DNA from: Sclerotiophoma versabilis
Taxonomy: Eukaryota; Ascomycota; Dothideomycetes; Pleosporales; Didymellaceae
DNA: 64,000 nt
Assembly (NCBI GenBank): GCA_012274445.1
Contig: JAAROD010000029.1
Location: 62,001-126,000 of the forward strand
Direction of reading: 5' to 3'
How positions within the stretch are numbered: the stretch's first letter is position 1; every line of letters starts with the position of its first letter. The translations under genes and the position numbers were made by a program. The notes under the pieces are model-generated. The model worked only from the letters and a program-made list of their open reading frames with translations. It did no database searches and was not told the origin of the DNA. Shown in pieces: positions 12,569 through 22,256 of this stretch.

Positions 12569-12997
12569 TGTGGTGGGTGTATGGTGGTGTATGGTTGTGT
12601 ATGGTGGTGTATGGTTGTGTATGGTGGTGTATGGTTGTGTATGGTGGTGTATGGTGGTGTATGGTGGTGTATGGTGGGTGTGTTGCGCGTGGGCCCGTGG
12701 ACAGAAAAATGCGGGCCGAGGATCAGCCAGCCGCTGCTAGCTCGAGCGTGTACTTGGTATGAGCGCGTCACTCGGCACCCCGACCAGACCCAACCCACGC
12801 CGACTGCCTCTCCACGACCAGGACCGACACATGCTCCCGGCGCCCCATCGTCCAAGCTGTCTCTCTCGCTCGCCCACTTCACACCCAGGCTGCGGCCTCG
12901 GCTACCACACGCGCGCGCCCGATGCAGACCCGGTAGCACCAGCCCCAGCCGGGCGGCCCTGACCCAGCGGCGGGCCTTCGCAGCGAGCGGGCGCTGG
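12569..12997. promoter_or_regulatory. Bidirectional promoter region, Lrp1 / PanE-like
   Basis: The two genes diverge here, so both core promoters must lie within about 430 bp. The half next to Lrp1 is filled by a 10-bp minisatellite. The half next to the PanE-like gene is GC-rich and lacks an obvious TATA box. A frame of the PanE-like gene stays open through the whole gap, but the translation is repeat-derived (MVVYGCVW type) and I regard it as non-coding. Confidence 0.55.
12571..12680. repeat. 10-bp minisatellite in a divergent promoter
   Basis: About ten head-to-tail units alternate between ATGGTGGTGT (A) and ATGGTTGTGT (B). From 12581 the order is A B A B A B A A A, with imperfect edge units at 12571 and 12671. 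The array lies immediately upstream of the Lrp1 ATG (complement of CAT at 12566-12568), so it is probably transcribed as its 5' leader. It shows strong strand asymmetry: no C on the plus strand. Confidence 0.93.
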
Positions 12998-14488
12998 ATG
13001 GCGGAGGAGGAGGCGGACGGCAGCCAGGCCACGACACACGGACAGCCGGCGGCCCACGGACAGCCGCCGCCGCCGGGGACCGCAGCGCTGCCGGCCCTGG
13101 CCAACGCGGCCGACTTCTATCGCACGAAGCCGGTGCTGGACCGGCGCGTGCACGTGCTGGGCGTGGGCAACGTGGGCAGCTTCATTGCGCATGCGATTCG
13201 CGGCATACCGAACCCGCCGCCCGTGACGCTGCTGTTCCCCAGCTGGGAGCGCCTCAATGCGTGGCACGAGTCGCCGCAGCGGCTGGCGCTGGTGACCGAG
13301 GGCGACACGGAGCTGCGCGACGGGTACGACGCCGAGCTGGCCATACCGCGCGTCCGCTTCCACGGCAAGGAGGTCGGCCTGGCCAGCAGCACGGCGGCGG
13401 CGGGCGGCAGCGCCCACGACGCGCAGGCGCTGGCCGGGGAGTCGACGGCGCCCATCAGCTCGCTGGTCGTGTGCTCCAAGGCGCCGGTGGTGCTGCAGGG
13501 CCTGTCGGCCGTCAAGCACCGCCTGCACCGCGACTCGGTCGTGCTGTTCCTGCAGAACGGCATGGGCGTTGTCGAGGAAGTGAACCGCGACCTCTTCCCC
13601 GACCCGGCCACGCGGCCGCACTACATGCTCGGCATCAACTCGCACGGCATGCACTCGTCGCCCGACAGCCCCTTCACCACCGTCCACGCTGGCTTCGGCA
13701 CCCTCTCGCTGGGCATCCTCCCCCACGAGCGCGACCGCGACCCCGCCTCGCCCTACGCCCCGCGCCACAAGCCGAGGCCGCACAGGCAAGCCGTCCAGCA
13801 CAGCCCGCCAGCCCCGGGCACGCAGGACAACGACGTCGCCCTCCCCACCTCGGCCGCCGTCCCCTGGACCCCGAACGAGCGCCATCTGCTGCGCACCCTG
13901 CTGCGCGCCCCCGTCCTCGCCGCAACCGCCTTCTCCCCCCCGGACCTGCTGCAGATGCAGCTCGAGAAGCTGGCCGTCAACTGCATCATCAACCCGCTCA
14001 CCGTCCTGCTCGACGCCCGCAACGGCTCCCTCCTGTACAACTACGCCCTGACCCGCACCATGCGCCTGCTGCTCTCCGAGATCAGCCTCGTCATGCGCTC
14101 GCTGCCCGAGCTGCAATACATCCCCAACGTCTCGTCGCGCTTCGACCCGGGCAGGCTGGAGACCATTGTCGTCTCCGTCGCGCAGAAGACAAAGGACAAC
14201 ATCAGCTCCATGCTGGCCGATGCCCGCGCAGGCCGCCAGACAGAGATCGACTACATCAATGGCTGGATCGTCCGCAGGGGCGAGGAGCTGGGCATCAGGT
14301 GTATGATGAACTACCTGCTCACGAACCTGGTCAAGGGCAAGGCGCAGATGATTGATCTGGAGATTGGCGAGGGCGTGCCGTTTGTCAGCCCTGCTACTGC
14401 CCAGGGCAAGGTGGACGGCTTGGAGGTGCGCCGTGGTGTGGCGAAGAGTACTGCGAATGAACCTGGAAATGGACATGAACGGAAATAG
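12998..14488 (+). CDS. Ketopantoate reductase (PanE/ApbA) family protein
   Basis: This 496-residue single-exon protein matches the 2-dehydropantoate 2-reductase family, which reduces ketopantoate with NADPH in pantothenate/CoA synthesis. Near residue 48 it has the dinucleotide-binding motif VLGVGNVGSF, followed by FLQNGMGVVEEV, the family's NGxG element. The C-terminal helical domain carries LEKLAVNCIINPLT, matching the conserved Lys-x(3)-Asn substrate-binding stretch, and then EID(Y)INGWIV. A Pro/Ala-rich N-terminus and an inserted Pro/Arg-rich loop around residues 255-290 make it longer than bacterial PanE, as is common for fungal paralogues. The start is the least certain part: upstream sequence in frame (RRAFAASGRW) looks like a mitochondrial presequence, but no ATG precedes it except within the minisatellite. 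Codon use is very GC-rich. Confidence 0.8.
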   Translation: MAEEEADGSQATTHGQPAAHGQPPPPGTAALPALANAADFYRTKPVLDRRVHVLGVGNVGSFIAHAIRGIPNPPPVTLLFPSWERLNAWHESPQRLALVTEGDTELRDGYDAELAIPRVRFHGKEVGLASSTAAAGGSAHDAQALAGESTAPISSLVVCSKAPVVLQGLSAVKHRLHRDSVVLFLQNGMGVVEEVNRDLFPDPATRPHYMLGINSHGMHSSPDSPFTTVHAGFGTLSLGILPHERDRDPASPYAPRHKPRPHRQAVQHSPPAPGTQDNDVALPTSAAVPWTPNERHLLRTLLRAPVLAATAFSPPDLLQMQLEKLAVNCIINPLTVLLDARNGSLLYNYALTRTMRLLLSEISLVMRSLPELQYIPNVSSRFDPGRLETIVVSVAQKTKDNISSMLADARAGRQTEIDYINGWIVRRGEELGIRCMMNYLLTNLVKGKAQMIDLEIGEGVPFVSPATAQGKVDGLEVRRGVAKSTANEPGNGHERK

Positions 14489-15411
14489 ACATGAACACGG
14501 AAATAAGACTCAGGGACAGGAAGGTGGGAAAGACAAGGCGAAGCTGTAACATGGTTATACATGTATATTAAATTTCATCGTATCTCATCAACGTATTCGA
14601 CCATGTTGGGAATGTTAATGTGGTCATTACACACTAGATGTCTTCCTGCAAATAATTTGTTTGTTTCTATGATGTATTTGAAGCCTATTCACTATACTTG
14701 CAGTTACAAGGTTGTCTTTTCCCGCTAGGTGGTAATGTACCGTTATTAATAAATCCAACCTTTCTATAATCCTATTACACTTTATGGCGAATTTAAAGAC
14801 TATAGCTACAAGAGTTTGTCTTTAATACAAAGGCTTCTACTGGACACCTGACCCCTCGCCACTCGTAGCCCAATCGAGTTGGAGCGCAGTACTTGTGTTC
14901 CCAACCCCCAGCTATTTCCGACTTCTTACAACTGCTCTCTTACGTTATCCGTCTCCAAGTCTCGGCGCAAACTAAACTTCATCCTCCGTACGCCATAGCT
15001 TACCGCATGAGCCATACCTCGCGACGAATTACAGCCCTGCAAAGTCCGCTTTGCCCGGACCTTATTCTTGTCCCGAGGCGCCGAGATGGCCACACCGTCT
15101 GCACCGCCGCTCAGGCGATGCGTGACGCGGAGTTTACCTCACCCGTGGCCATGTTATTGCCGGCGTCTGATCTCTTAGAGCCAACTTATTGGCTGTGGAG
15201 CCTTTTTTTTTCACCGTGATGCCTAACTATAAGGCTGTTAGCACCGCCTGCGTGGACCGTTATCTCCCTCTCGGTGTTTGCACTTTTGGACCCAGTAGCT
15301 CATATACCGACGGAGCGCCCGCGGATCTGGTGTCGTGAGAGCAAGACGCCTGGACTGTCCCTGGCTCAATCGCTGGATGCTTGAAGCGCTCGCACGCGAC
15401 TCGATACTAAT
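14489..15411. other. Intergenic, with an AT-rich island
   Basis: About 14560-14840 is clearly richer in A and T than the flanking genes, with several TTAAT, AATAAAT and TATAAT runs and no coding potential. The rest carries only short frames. It could be a decayed repeat or simply the 3' region and promoter of the flanking same-strand genes. Confidence 0.5.
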
Positions 15412-17372
15412 ATGGACAACGCGCGACGTACAATCTCTCGACGCTCGTCGAGATCGGGATCAAGATCAAGATCAAGATCAAGACCGAATAGCCCTCGATT
15501 ACACCGCTTGCTTTCCAACCACCACCCGGATGACCTCTCGGTATACCACCACGAGGACGGTGACGGGGTGCATGTTAGGCAAGATACGTCATCACTCCAC
15601 AAGACCGAGACACAGCGACGAGGTGTGGAGAGCCCTTCTTGCGACGACGATAGTAGCGCGAGTAGCATAAAAGAGCAGGGCAATCACGACGAGGCTGAGC
15701 ATGGAGACGAGACGACATATGAGGAGATCAGGGGAGGCATACCGTACGAGCACGACGTTGAAGCTGGGAAGCCAGAACTCGAGAAGAAGAAGAGTAGTCG
15801 GACTATCAGGGACCCGAATCTCGTGAGCGACCCGTCCTCGAGTCCTCAAGACACCGCAAGGCTGATATCCGTAGGTGACATGGGATTCACCTGATGACCC
15901 CGCAAATCCAAAGAACTGGTCCATCAAGCGCAAGTGGGCCGCTACACTCATTGTTTCCTGCTTCACCCTCGTCTCGCCTATCTCGTCGTCGATGATCGCG
16001 CCCGCTTTGCCTTCCATCAGCAGAGAATTCAACATCACAAACGATGTCGAAGCCCAACTTACGCTCAGTATCTTCGTGCTGGCCTTCGCCATCGGTCCGC
16101 TCTTTCTGGGCCCGCTGTCAGAAATCTACGGCCGTGTCATCGTCTTGCAATTATCGAATATGTTCTACTTGGCCTGGAACTTAGGCTGCGGGTTCGCTCA
16201 GACTTCTGGACAGCTGATGGCTTTCCGGTTCCTCAGTGGTTTAGGTGGTTCGGCACCGCTGGCCATTGGTGGGGTAAGTCGATGCATGACCCTGACACCT
16301 CTCTTCTTACTGATGTTGCCCAGGGCGTCCTCAGCGATTGTTTCCACGCCGAACAGCGTGGCAAAGCCATCTCAATATACTCTCTCGCACCACTTCTGGG
16401 TCCAGCAATAGGGCCTATCGCGGGCGGATTTATTAGCCAGAACACCACCTGGCGATGGTGTTTCTATGCAACAACAATCTTCACCGCCGTCGTGCAGTGC
16501 TTCGGCCTGTTGTTCCTGCAAGAAACCTACGCTCCGAAACTGCTCGCCTGGAAGCGGGACAAGCTCATCAAAGAGACGGGGAATACGGACTTGCACACGG
16601 AATTCGACTCTCCAGACCGCACGCTCGCAACCACGCTCAAAATCGCCATGCAGCGACCCTTCATCCTGCTCTGCACGCAGCCCATCGTCCAAATCCTCGC
16701 CTGCTACATGGCCTACCTCTACGGGCTGATGTACCTGATGCTCAGCACCTTCCCGCTTCTCTGGACAGGAGTCTACCATATGAGCACTGGCATCGCGTCG
16801 CTGAACTTCATCTCCATGGGCGCTGGTTTCTTCCTGGGCACGCAAATCACCGCGCCTTTAAACGACATGCTGTACCGCCGCCTCAAGGCGCGCAACAACG
16901 GCGTCGGCAAACCCGAATTCAGAGTCCCCATCATGGTCCCGGCCAGCCTGCTGGTTCCCGTGGGCTTGTTCTGGTACGGATGGAGTGCGCAGGCGGGTGT
17001 GCATTTCATTTTGCCGAATATGTAAGTTTCTAGTCTGCCTCGTATGCATCTCCATCAGTAGCTGACGTTTTACCTAGCGGGGCTGCGCTGTTCTGCGGCG
17101 GTGTCATCATTGGGTTCCAATGTATCCAGACGTATCTTGTCGACAGCTATACAAGGTACGCGGCGAGCGCCATTGCGGCTGCAACGGTGTTGAGGTCGCT
17201 CGCTGGCTTCGGGTTCCCGTTGTTCGCGCCGGCCATGTATGATAAGTTGGATTACGGGTGGGGGAATAGTCTGCTGGCGTTTGTGGCGCTGGGGTTGGGA
17301 GTGCCGGCGCCGTTTCTGCTGTGGAGGTACGGGGAGAGGTTGAGGGGGAAGAGTCAGTTTGCTGCTGGCTAG
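15412..17372 (+). CDS. MFS transporter, DHA1 multidrug/polyamine type
   Basis: This is a major facilitator superfamily proton antiporter of about 600 residues, similar in design to fungal multidrug and polyamine exporters (Tpo/Flu1 type) of the plasma membrane. Four exons join in frame: 15412-15822, 15875-16273, 16324-17021 and 17078-17372. The first join gives RDPNLVTWDSPDDPANPKNWS, a hallmark leader of this subfamily just before TM1. Later motifs include GPLSEIYGR (motif A region), a Gly-rich GLGGSAPLAIGGG across the second splice, and GPIAGGF after TM5 (motif C region). The N-terminal 140 residues are cytoplasmic and polar, including an Arg-Ser run encoded by a GATCAA hexamer repeat. Substrate cannot be inferred. 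Confidence 0.9.
15458..15481 (+). repeat. In-frame hexanucleotide repeat (GATCAA)4
   Basis: Four perfect copies of GATCAA lie inside the first exon of the MFS transporter and encode alternating Ser-Arg. Because the unit is six bases, changes in copy number would keep the frame and only lengthen or shorten the disordered cytoplasmic tail. Confidence 0.85.
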
Positions 17373-17838
17373 ACAGACTTCATAGGTCGAACGAGACGAA
17401 TTCGTGGAATATAGACGCAACGTTAGACGGTCAGGACCACCTCTAAAGAGACTCGTGATGTCCAGGAGCCCTCCTTCCTGCTAGACAAGGGCAGCTCAAA
17501 AGACGGGACATTCGCCAATGTCCATGTCAACTAGGCACTTCCCCGATGCGACCTGGTGCGCCGCTCAGTAGTGAAGTAACCAGATCCTCGTCAGTGTCCA
17601 AGATAGTACATGGTCGTCGAAATAAGGTTACACCACCCGCATAAGGCATCCAGCCACTTCCTTCCATTGGCTGACTTGTTTCGATCAGTCGACGTCGATG
17701 CTGAATGGATGGCAGGCCGAGGCGGGGGAGACATGTCATGTCATTCGATACCGCCCGTGCACGGACAACGACGGAGGTCCCAAAAAGTTCCCGCCAGAAT
17801 CCACCACCATCACGTCACCCCGTCTCCGCACACACACT
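17373..17838. other. Intergenic, SCO1 promoter
   Basis: No gene is seen. The frame of SCO1 remains open upstream to an ATG at 17698, but that extension has no presequence character, while the ATG at 17839 begins an Arg/Ala-rich mitochondrial targeting sequence, so this stretch is taken as promoter and leader. Confidence 0.6.
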
Positions 17839-18805
17839 ATGGCTGCACCGAGCAGACGCACCGCGCGCATTGCGATCGCGACCGCTCTGAGGACTAACGC
17901 CACGCCGCGCATCGCCGCCCGCACCTTCGCCTCCACAGCCCCCGGCGCACCGTCCCGGACATGCCTGCACCTGCGCCAGGCCCCGCGACCGGCTGAGGCC
18001 CGCCGGCCGTTCTCGAACACGTGCTCTCGCCAGAAGCTCAAGACCATCGACCAGATCAAAGCCCGCAACAAAGGCGGCCCCTTCAACCTCACCGCCGCCG
18101 TCCTCTTCATCGCAACCGCCGGCGGCCTGTGGGCCTACTTCACATACGAGAAGGAGCGCATGGCGCGCAAGCGGATAGCCGAGCAGACCAAGGGCGTCGG
18201 CAAGCCCAAGGTCGGCGGGCCCTTTGAGCTCGTCGACCAAGACGGCAACGTCTTCAGCTCCGACAAGATGCTGGGCAAGTACTCGCTGGTCTACTTTGGC
18301 TTCACCCACTGCCCGGACATCTGCCCGGACGAGCTGGACAAGATGGCGCTGATGTACGACAAGGTGCGCGAGAAGTGTGGCGATGTGCTGCTGCCCATTA
18401 TGATCACCTGTGATCCTGCACGAGACAGCCCCGCGGTGCTGAAGGAGTACCTGGCCGAGTTTCACCCGGATTTCATTGGCTTGACCGGCAGCCACGAGCA
18501 GATCAAGGACACGTGTAAGGCGTATCGCGTGTACTTCAGTACCCCCAAGGATGTTGCGCCTGGGCAGGACTACCTGGTCGACCACAGCATCTACTTCTAC
18601 TTGATGGGTAAGTTGCGCGCTTGCGATCAGTTTACGGCTCACGGCTCAAAGTCAAGACAACCACTGACACACCTTCGCAGACCCCGAGGGCGACTTTGTC
18701 GAAGCCATTGGCCGCAACTTCACCGCCGACCAGGCCGCTAAGGTCATCGCTGACCACGTCAAGGACTGGGAGAAGCCGCTGAAGAAGGAGGCGCGCTGGG
18801 AGTAG
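17839..18805 (+). CDS. sco1: SCO1/SenC copper chaperone for cytochrome c oxidase
   Basis: SCO1 delivers copper to the CuA site of cytochrome c oxidase subunit II at the mitochondrial inner membrane. Two exons, 17839-18607 and 18681-18805, encode 297 residues; the 73-nt intron (18608-18680) splits a Gly/Asp codon so that YFYLM joins DPEGDFVEAIGRN. The N-terminal ~85 residues are rich in Arg, Ala, Ser and Thr with no acidic residues early on, a typical presequence. One membrane segment follows (LTAAVLFIATAGGLWAYF). The thioredoxin-like domain has the copper-binding CPDIC (CxxxC) in the context FGFTHCPDICPDEL, and the third ligand His in YLVDHSIYFY. Length and motif spacing match the family. Confidence 0.95.
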
Positions 18806-19608
18806 ACCAGAACCGGACCGTGAGCTTTGTACTTGTATGTATGACTTTTCATAGATCTGTACAATAACGTATGTAGAACACACTGTACAATCGACCAATA
18901 ACGATATCGCAAACCGCAGTTCTAGACAATCATGATCCTCCACCTGTCTCTGCGCTGTCGCCGACAAATAGAGTCGGGGAGGCGCAGCGGAAAACTCCAC
19001 TAAGCAAACAAAGCTTTGCCAAACATTGCCTAGACGTCAGCAAAGCCCCGCCCATCAACACCAAATATGGCGACTTCCCTCCACATCTCCTCTTGGCAGC
19101 CCACTCTTGGGCTCTGCAGCCTTTCCTCCTCCCCCCGTCAGCTGAATGCACTCCTACTACAGCAGTTTGTTGGTCATGGCGTTTCAGCTGGAGAGCACAA
19201 CGCCAGCGTTGGTGTGATTGGTGCGCTGCAGATCGTGGCGCCCGCGCCGACCCTTCGGGATCGCTAACCACCAATTGAACAGCTCCACCTGCATCTGTAC
19301 ATGCATGTATGCAATGCACAGTCTGCGAGATCATCTTTCAGCTTCTGCATGGACGCCTGGGGTGTAGACTAAGAGCATCTGGACCTGGGGGCCAGAATAT
19401 ATGTAGGCTTGTAATTGGGACCGAAAACATGTAAGCTTGTGGTTTGGGGGCCACGCCAGGGTTTGTTTGTCTTACACACAATTTCCACGTCTTACTGCTG
19501 TGCCTCATCTGTGCCGTCAAGGCGTACCATTCTGTACCTTGCTACCTCATTTCAATCTTTCTTCTTCCTCCTTTCACCTCTTCGCATTGACCGAGTTGAG
19601 CCGTCGCA
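18806..19608. other. Intergenic, no gene recognised
   Basis: Only short overlapping frames are present. Just upstream of the next start codon a pyrimidine-rich tract (about 19545-19585, mostly C and T) looks like the CT-rich core promoter common in filamentous ascomycetes. Confidence 0.55.
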
Positions 19609-21708
19609 ATGGAGCACACCACACCAGCACTCGGCGAACAAAAGCACACCGACCAGAATACCTTGGCAAAGCTGACCTCTCCACCGACTCCAAATACAAA
19701 TGACACAATTGAACCAGCACAGACTACGAGCGACACACGGAGTACGAACGAGAAAGGGAGTGTCAACGACACGTCTACATCCTCATCAGACTCTTACAAG
19801 AAAGCTCCCAACATCGAAACCGCTGAAGTCGACAACGACGACACCGAGGATGGCATCGACTGGAAACCCGGCTTCCGCCAGCAGTTCCCATGGATTGGCT
19901 TTTCAGGCTTTGTCATCATTATCATCGCAACATCTGCGGCCGTCGCCGTTCTCGGTGCGTCGAATAAAGAACGCGTCAAGGACTGGCCATTCACACGCTT
20001 CCCCATTCAACCTAACGTGCTTATCAACATCGCCAACCAGTTCCAGAACCTAGGACTAATCACATTCATCAGTCAAGGCTTGGCCATTGCGTGGTGGAGA
20101 AAGGCTATGCAAGGCAGCTCTCTGAGCACTCTGCACAGGAACCACGCCTACTCGTACAGCTTCTACTCCATCATAACTTCGGGGAAACACTTCAACATCG
20201 TCGCGCTCGCGGCGCTCATGACAAAGTTCGCCGTCATCGACAGTACGCTCTTCCAGAAGGCGACCAAAACCATTGTCACACAGCAAGTCGAATACAAGAA
20301 TGTTACAATGACAGGTTGGCTGGAGACCAATTGGCCTGCGAACAGCGGTGGCGTTCCTGGAGAGAACGGAGCGATCAAGACTGTTGACACAGCATGGGCT
20401 GGCGTGATCAACGCCTACAACGGCAAGATTGCAAATGGCAAGGTGCACGACTCCCTCGGCAATGACGCCTCGTTCTTCGACTGTCCCTTCCGACAAGAAT
20501 GTAGCGGTGCTTTCAAGGCCCTGGGCTTTGCGTTCGACTGCAGCACGACCACCGAGGACGTCAACTACGGTCTTCAACAGCAGAGTCAAGCTGGTGGCGT
20601 GGAAACTACATATCCTCTGTGGGACATTGCCTTCAATTCATCGTGGACGTCCGACACCAAACCCTACGCTAGCATCAACATGAGCATGCTGTACGTCGAC
20701 AGCCACGCTGGCGCCGCAAACAACGACTGCCCGGGCACGCTCACACGACGAACATGCGAGATCCGCCCCGCCGTTGTAGAGTACCCTGTCACAGTCATGG
20801 TGCCCTCCGAGGAAGAGCTGAAGGGGAGAAATATCGTCACCCACGTCAAGTTTTATACGGACAACATCTCGCACCCGCTCAGCACGCCCATCACCTCGCC
20901 ACAGATCGACCAGCTCAAGTTCCTCGAGTACGTCGATCTGGAGGAGAAGTTCAACGAGACATCCACCATCGGCGCGCTCACCTACATACTCAACAACCTC
21001 TACTCCTCCTCAGCAAACTTAGTATACAAAGACGACTGGGACATCAAGCTGCAAGGCGGGCAAGCGCAAACCACCTTCTTTGCCGACACCGACACGGAAA
21101 CCTTCAGCCGGTGCTACTACGACATTGACCGGCCGGGGCTCGACGACCCAGCCATCGAACTGCTCCGCAAGATCAACACCCTCTCCTTCGTCGCCGCCCT
21201 GTACCTGCGCGGCCAACCCACCACCAACGTGCACACCCGCACCAACCTAGGCATGACGAGCCAAACCGCTCTGAGCAGCGTAACCGGCATCGTAGAGGAA
21301 TACACAACCGACTTCAACTACGTCGCCGGCGCACTAATCGCCACCCTCGTCACCCTCCTCCTCGTTCTACCCGTCTACTGGGGCTTCTGGCAACTAGGCC
21401 GCAAAGTCACCCTGGGCCCGTTGGAGATTGCAAACGCATTCAACGCGCCCATCATCAAGCCCGACAGTGTCAAAGGCCAGCACGGCGACTTTGAAGAGGT
21501 CCTGCATGAAGTCGGAAACAGACGGGTGCGGTACGGGCAATTAAAGGATGCGCCGCCGGGGAGCATGGGGATTGCAGAGCCCGAGAGTGTTGTTCAGCCG
21601 AGGTATAGGGAGAGTAGGAGGTTTACGCGTGCGCAGCAGGAAGTTGTGGGTGTGGGGCTTGGCGCGACGATTGGGGGGGTTGCCGCGGGGGCACTAGGGG
21701 ACAGATAA
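19609..21708 (+). CDS. Fungal multi-pass membrane protein, DUF3176-like
   Basis: This single-exon protein has 699 residues and no assigned function. Its architecture resembles the fungal DUF3176 group: a polar N-tail of about 90 residues, a first membrane segment (FSGFVIIIIATSAAVAVLGA), a second region beginning PNVLINIANQ and ending in ISQGLAIAWW, a third around HFNIVALAALMTKFAVI, a large extracytoplasmic middle domain with Cys pairs and several N-glycosylation sequons, and a last segment (VAGALIATLVTLLLVLPVYW) before a cytoplasmic tail. The ISQ...W element after TM2 is the main reason for the family suggestion. The C-terminus is Gly/Ala-rich. The assignment to DUF3176 is inference from layout, not from a search. 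Confidence 0.75.
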   Translation: MEHTTPALGEQKHTDQNTLAKLTSPPTPNTNDTIEPAQTTSDTRSTNEKGSVNDTSTSSSDSYKKAPNIETAEVDNDDTEDGIDWKPGFRQQFPWIGFSGFVIIIIATSAAVAVLGASNKERVKDWPFTRFPIQPNVLINIANQFQNLGLITFISQGLAIAWWRKAMQGSSLSTLHRNHAYSYSFYSIITSGKHFNIVALAALMTKFAVIDSTLFQKATKTIVTQQVEYKNVTMTGWLETNWPANSGGVPGENGAIKTVDTAWAGVINAYNGKIANGKVHDSLGNDASFFDCPFRQECSGAFKALGFAFDCSTTTEDVNYGLQQQSQAGGVETTYPLWDIAFNSSWTSDTKPYASINMSMLYVDSHAGAANNDCPGTLTRRTCEIRPAVVEYPVTVMVPSEEELKGRNIVTHVKFYTDNISHPLSTPITSPQIDQLKFLEYVDLEEKFNETSTIGALTYILNNLYSSSANLVYKDDWDIKLQGGQAQTTFFADTDTETFSRCYYDIDRPGLDDPAIELLRKINTLSFVAALYLRGQPTTNVHTRTNLGMTSQTALSSVTGIVEEYTTDFNYVAGALIATLVTLLLVLPVYWGFWQLGRKVTLGPLEIANAFNAPIIKPDSVKGQHGDFEEVLHEVGNRRVRYGQLKDAPPGSMGIAEPESVVQPRYRESRRFTRAQQEVVGVGLGATIGGVAAGALGDR

Positions 21709-22256
21709 GAGGTGAATATAAGGGGGTATGTAGTGTTGTAAAAACTTCAAATATTTGGGGTATTGACATTTTTTTCTCCCATTCTTTCTTATACCCACCC
21801 CCCTCTGGTGCGATACACACTGCTTGGTAGTTGTGTGGGAGTGGTGTGAACTGAATTGAACTGAGATGAAATGAGATTGAGGGTGATTTGCATTATACAT
21901 TCACAACGCATTTTCATTATTTTTCAAGACGAAGAAGAAGAAGAAGAGAAAGAAGAAAAAGAAGAAAAAAGAAAAAGATGAAGAATATTCAAACCCGGGT
22001 CGGCCGTTGTTGGCTGCGGGTCCTGTTTCGGGCGGCTGAATGTTTTGGCTTGGGCTTGATTGCGAGTGAAGGAGGGTTTGTGGTCTGAGGCCGGAGAGTT
22101 TGGAGTATTGGGCTCGTTTGTGATGAAGGGGAGGGTGTTGTTGTGCTGTGAAGCTGGTGGTGCGGGAGCAAATGTGCATCTGGAGTGGGAGTGTATGTCA
22201 AGACCGGTCTGTGGTTGCTAGGAAAGCTGCACGCAAGTTTCTGTAACGACCCGATG
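21709..22256. other. Convergent intergenic region with purine tract
   Basis: The membrane-protein gene and the Zn2Cys6 regulator end towards each other here. Position 21931-21978 is an uninterrupted purine run built from GAA and GAAA units. No gene is seen. Confidence 0.65.
21931..21978 (+). repeat. (GAA)n-type purine tract
   Basis: This run of 48 purines on the plus strand starts as GAAGAAGAAG and degrades into GAAAAAG units. Such tracts can adopt triplex structures; no function is implied by context. Confidence 0.85.

Noticed and set aside
12581..12997. Long N-terminal extension of the PanE-like protein (MVVYGCVW repeats)
   Set aside because: It is a translation of the 10-bp minisatellite plus GC-rich promoter sequence. 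The first ATG next to the family domain outside the repeat is at 12998.
12902..14476. 524-codon open frame on the minus strand opposite the PanE-like gene
   Set aside because: It is a shadow frame produced by strong GC bias at third codon positions; its composition (Gln, Ala, Arg, Val, His) matches no family and it lacks an ATG start consistent with a gene.
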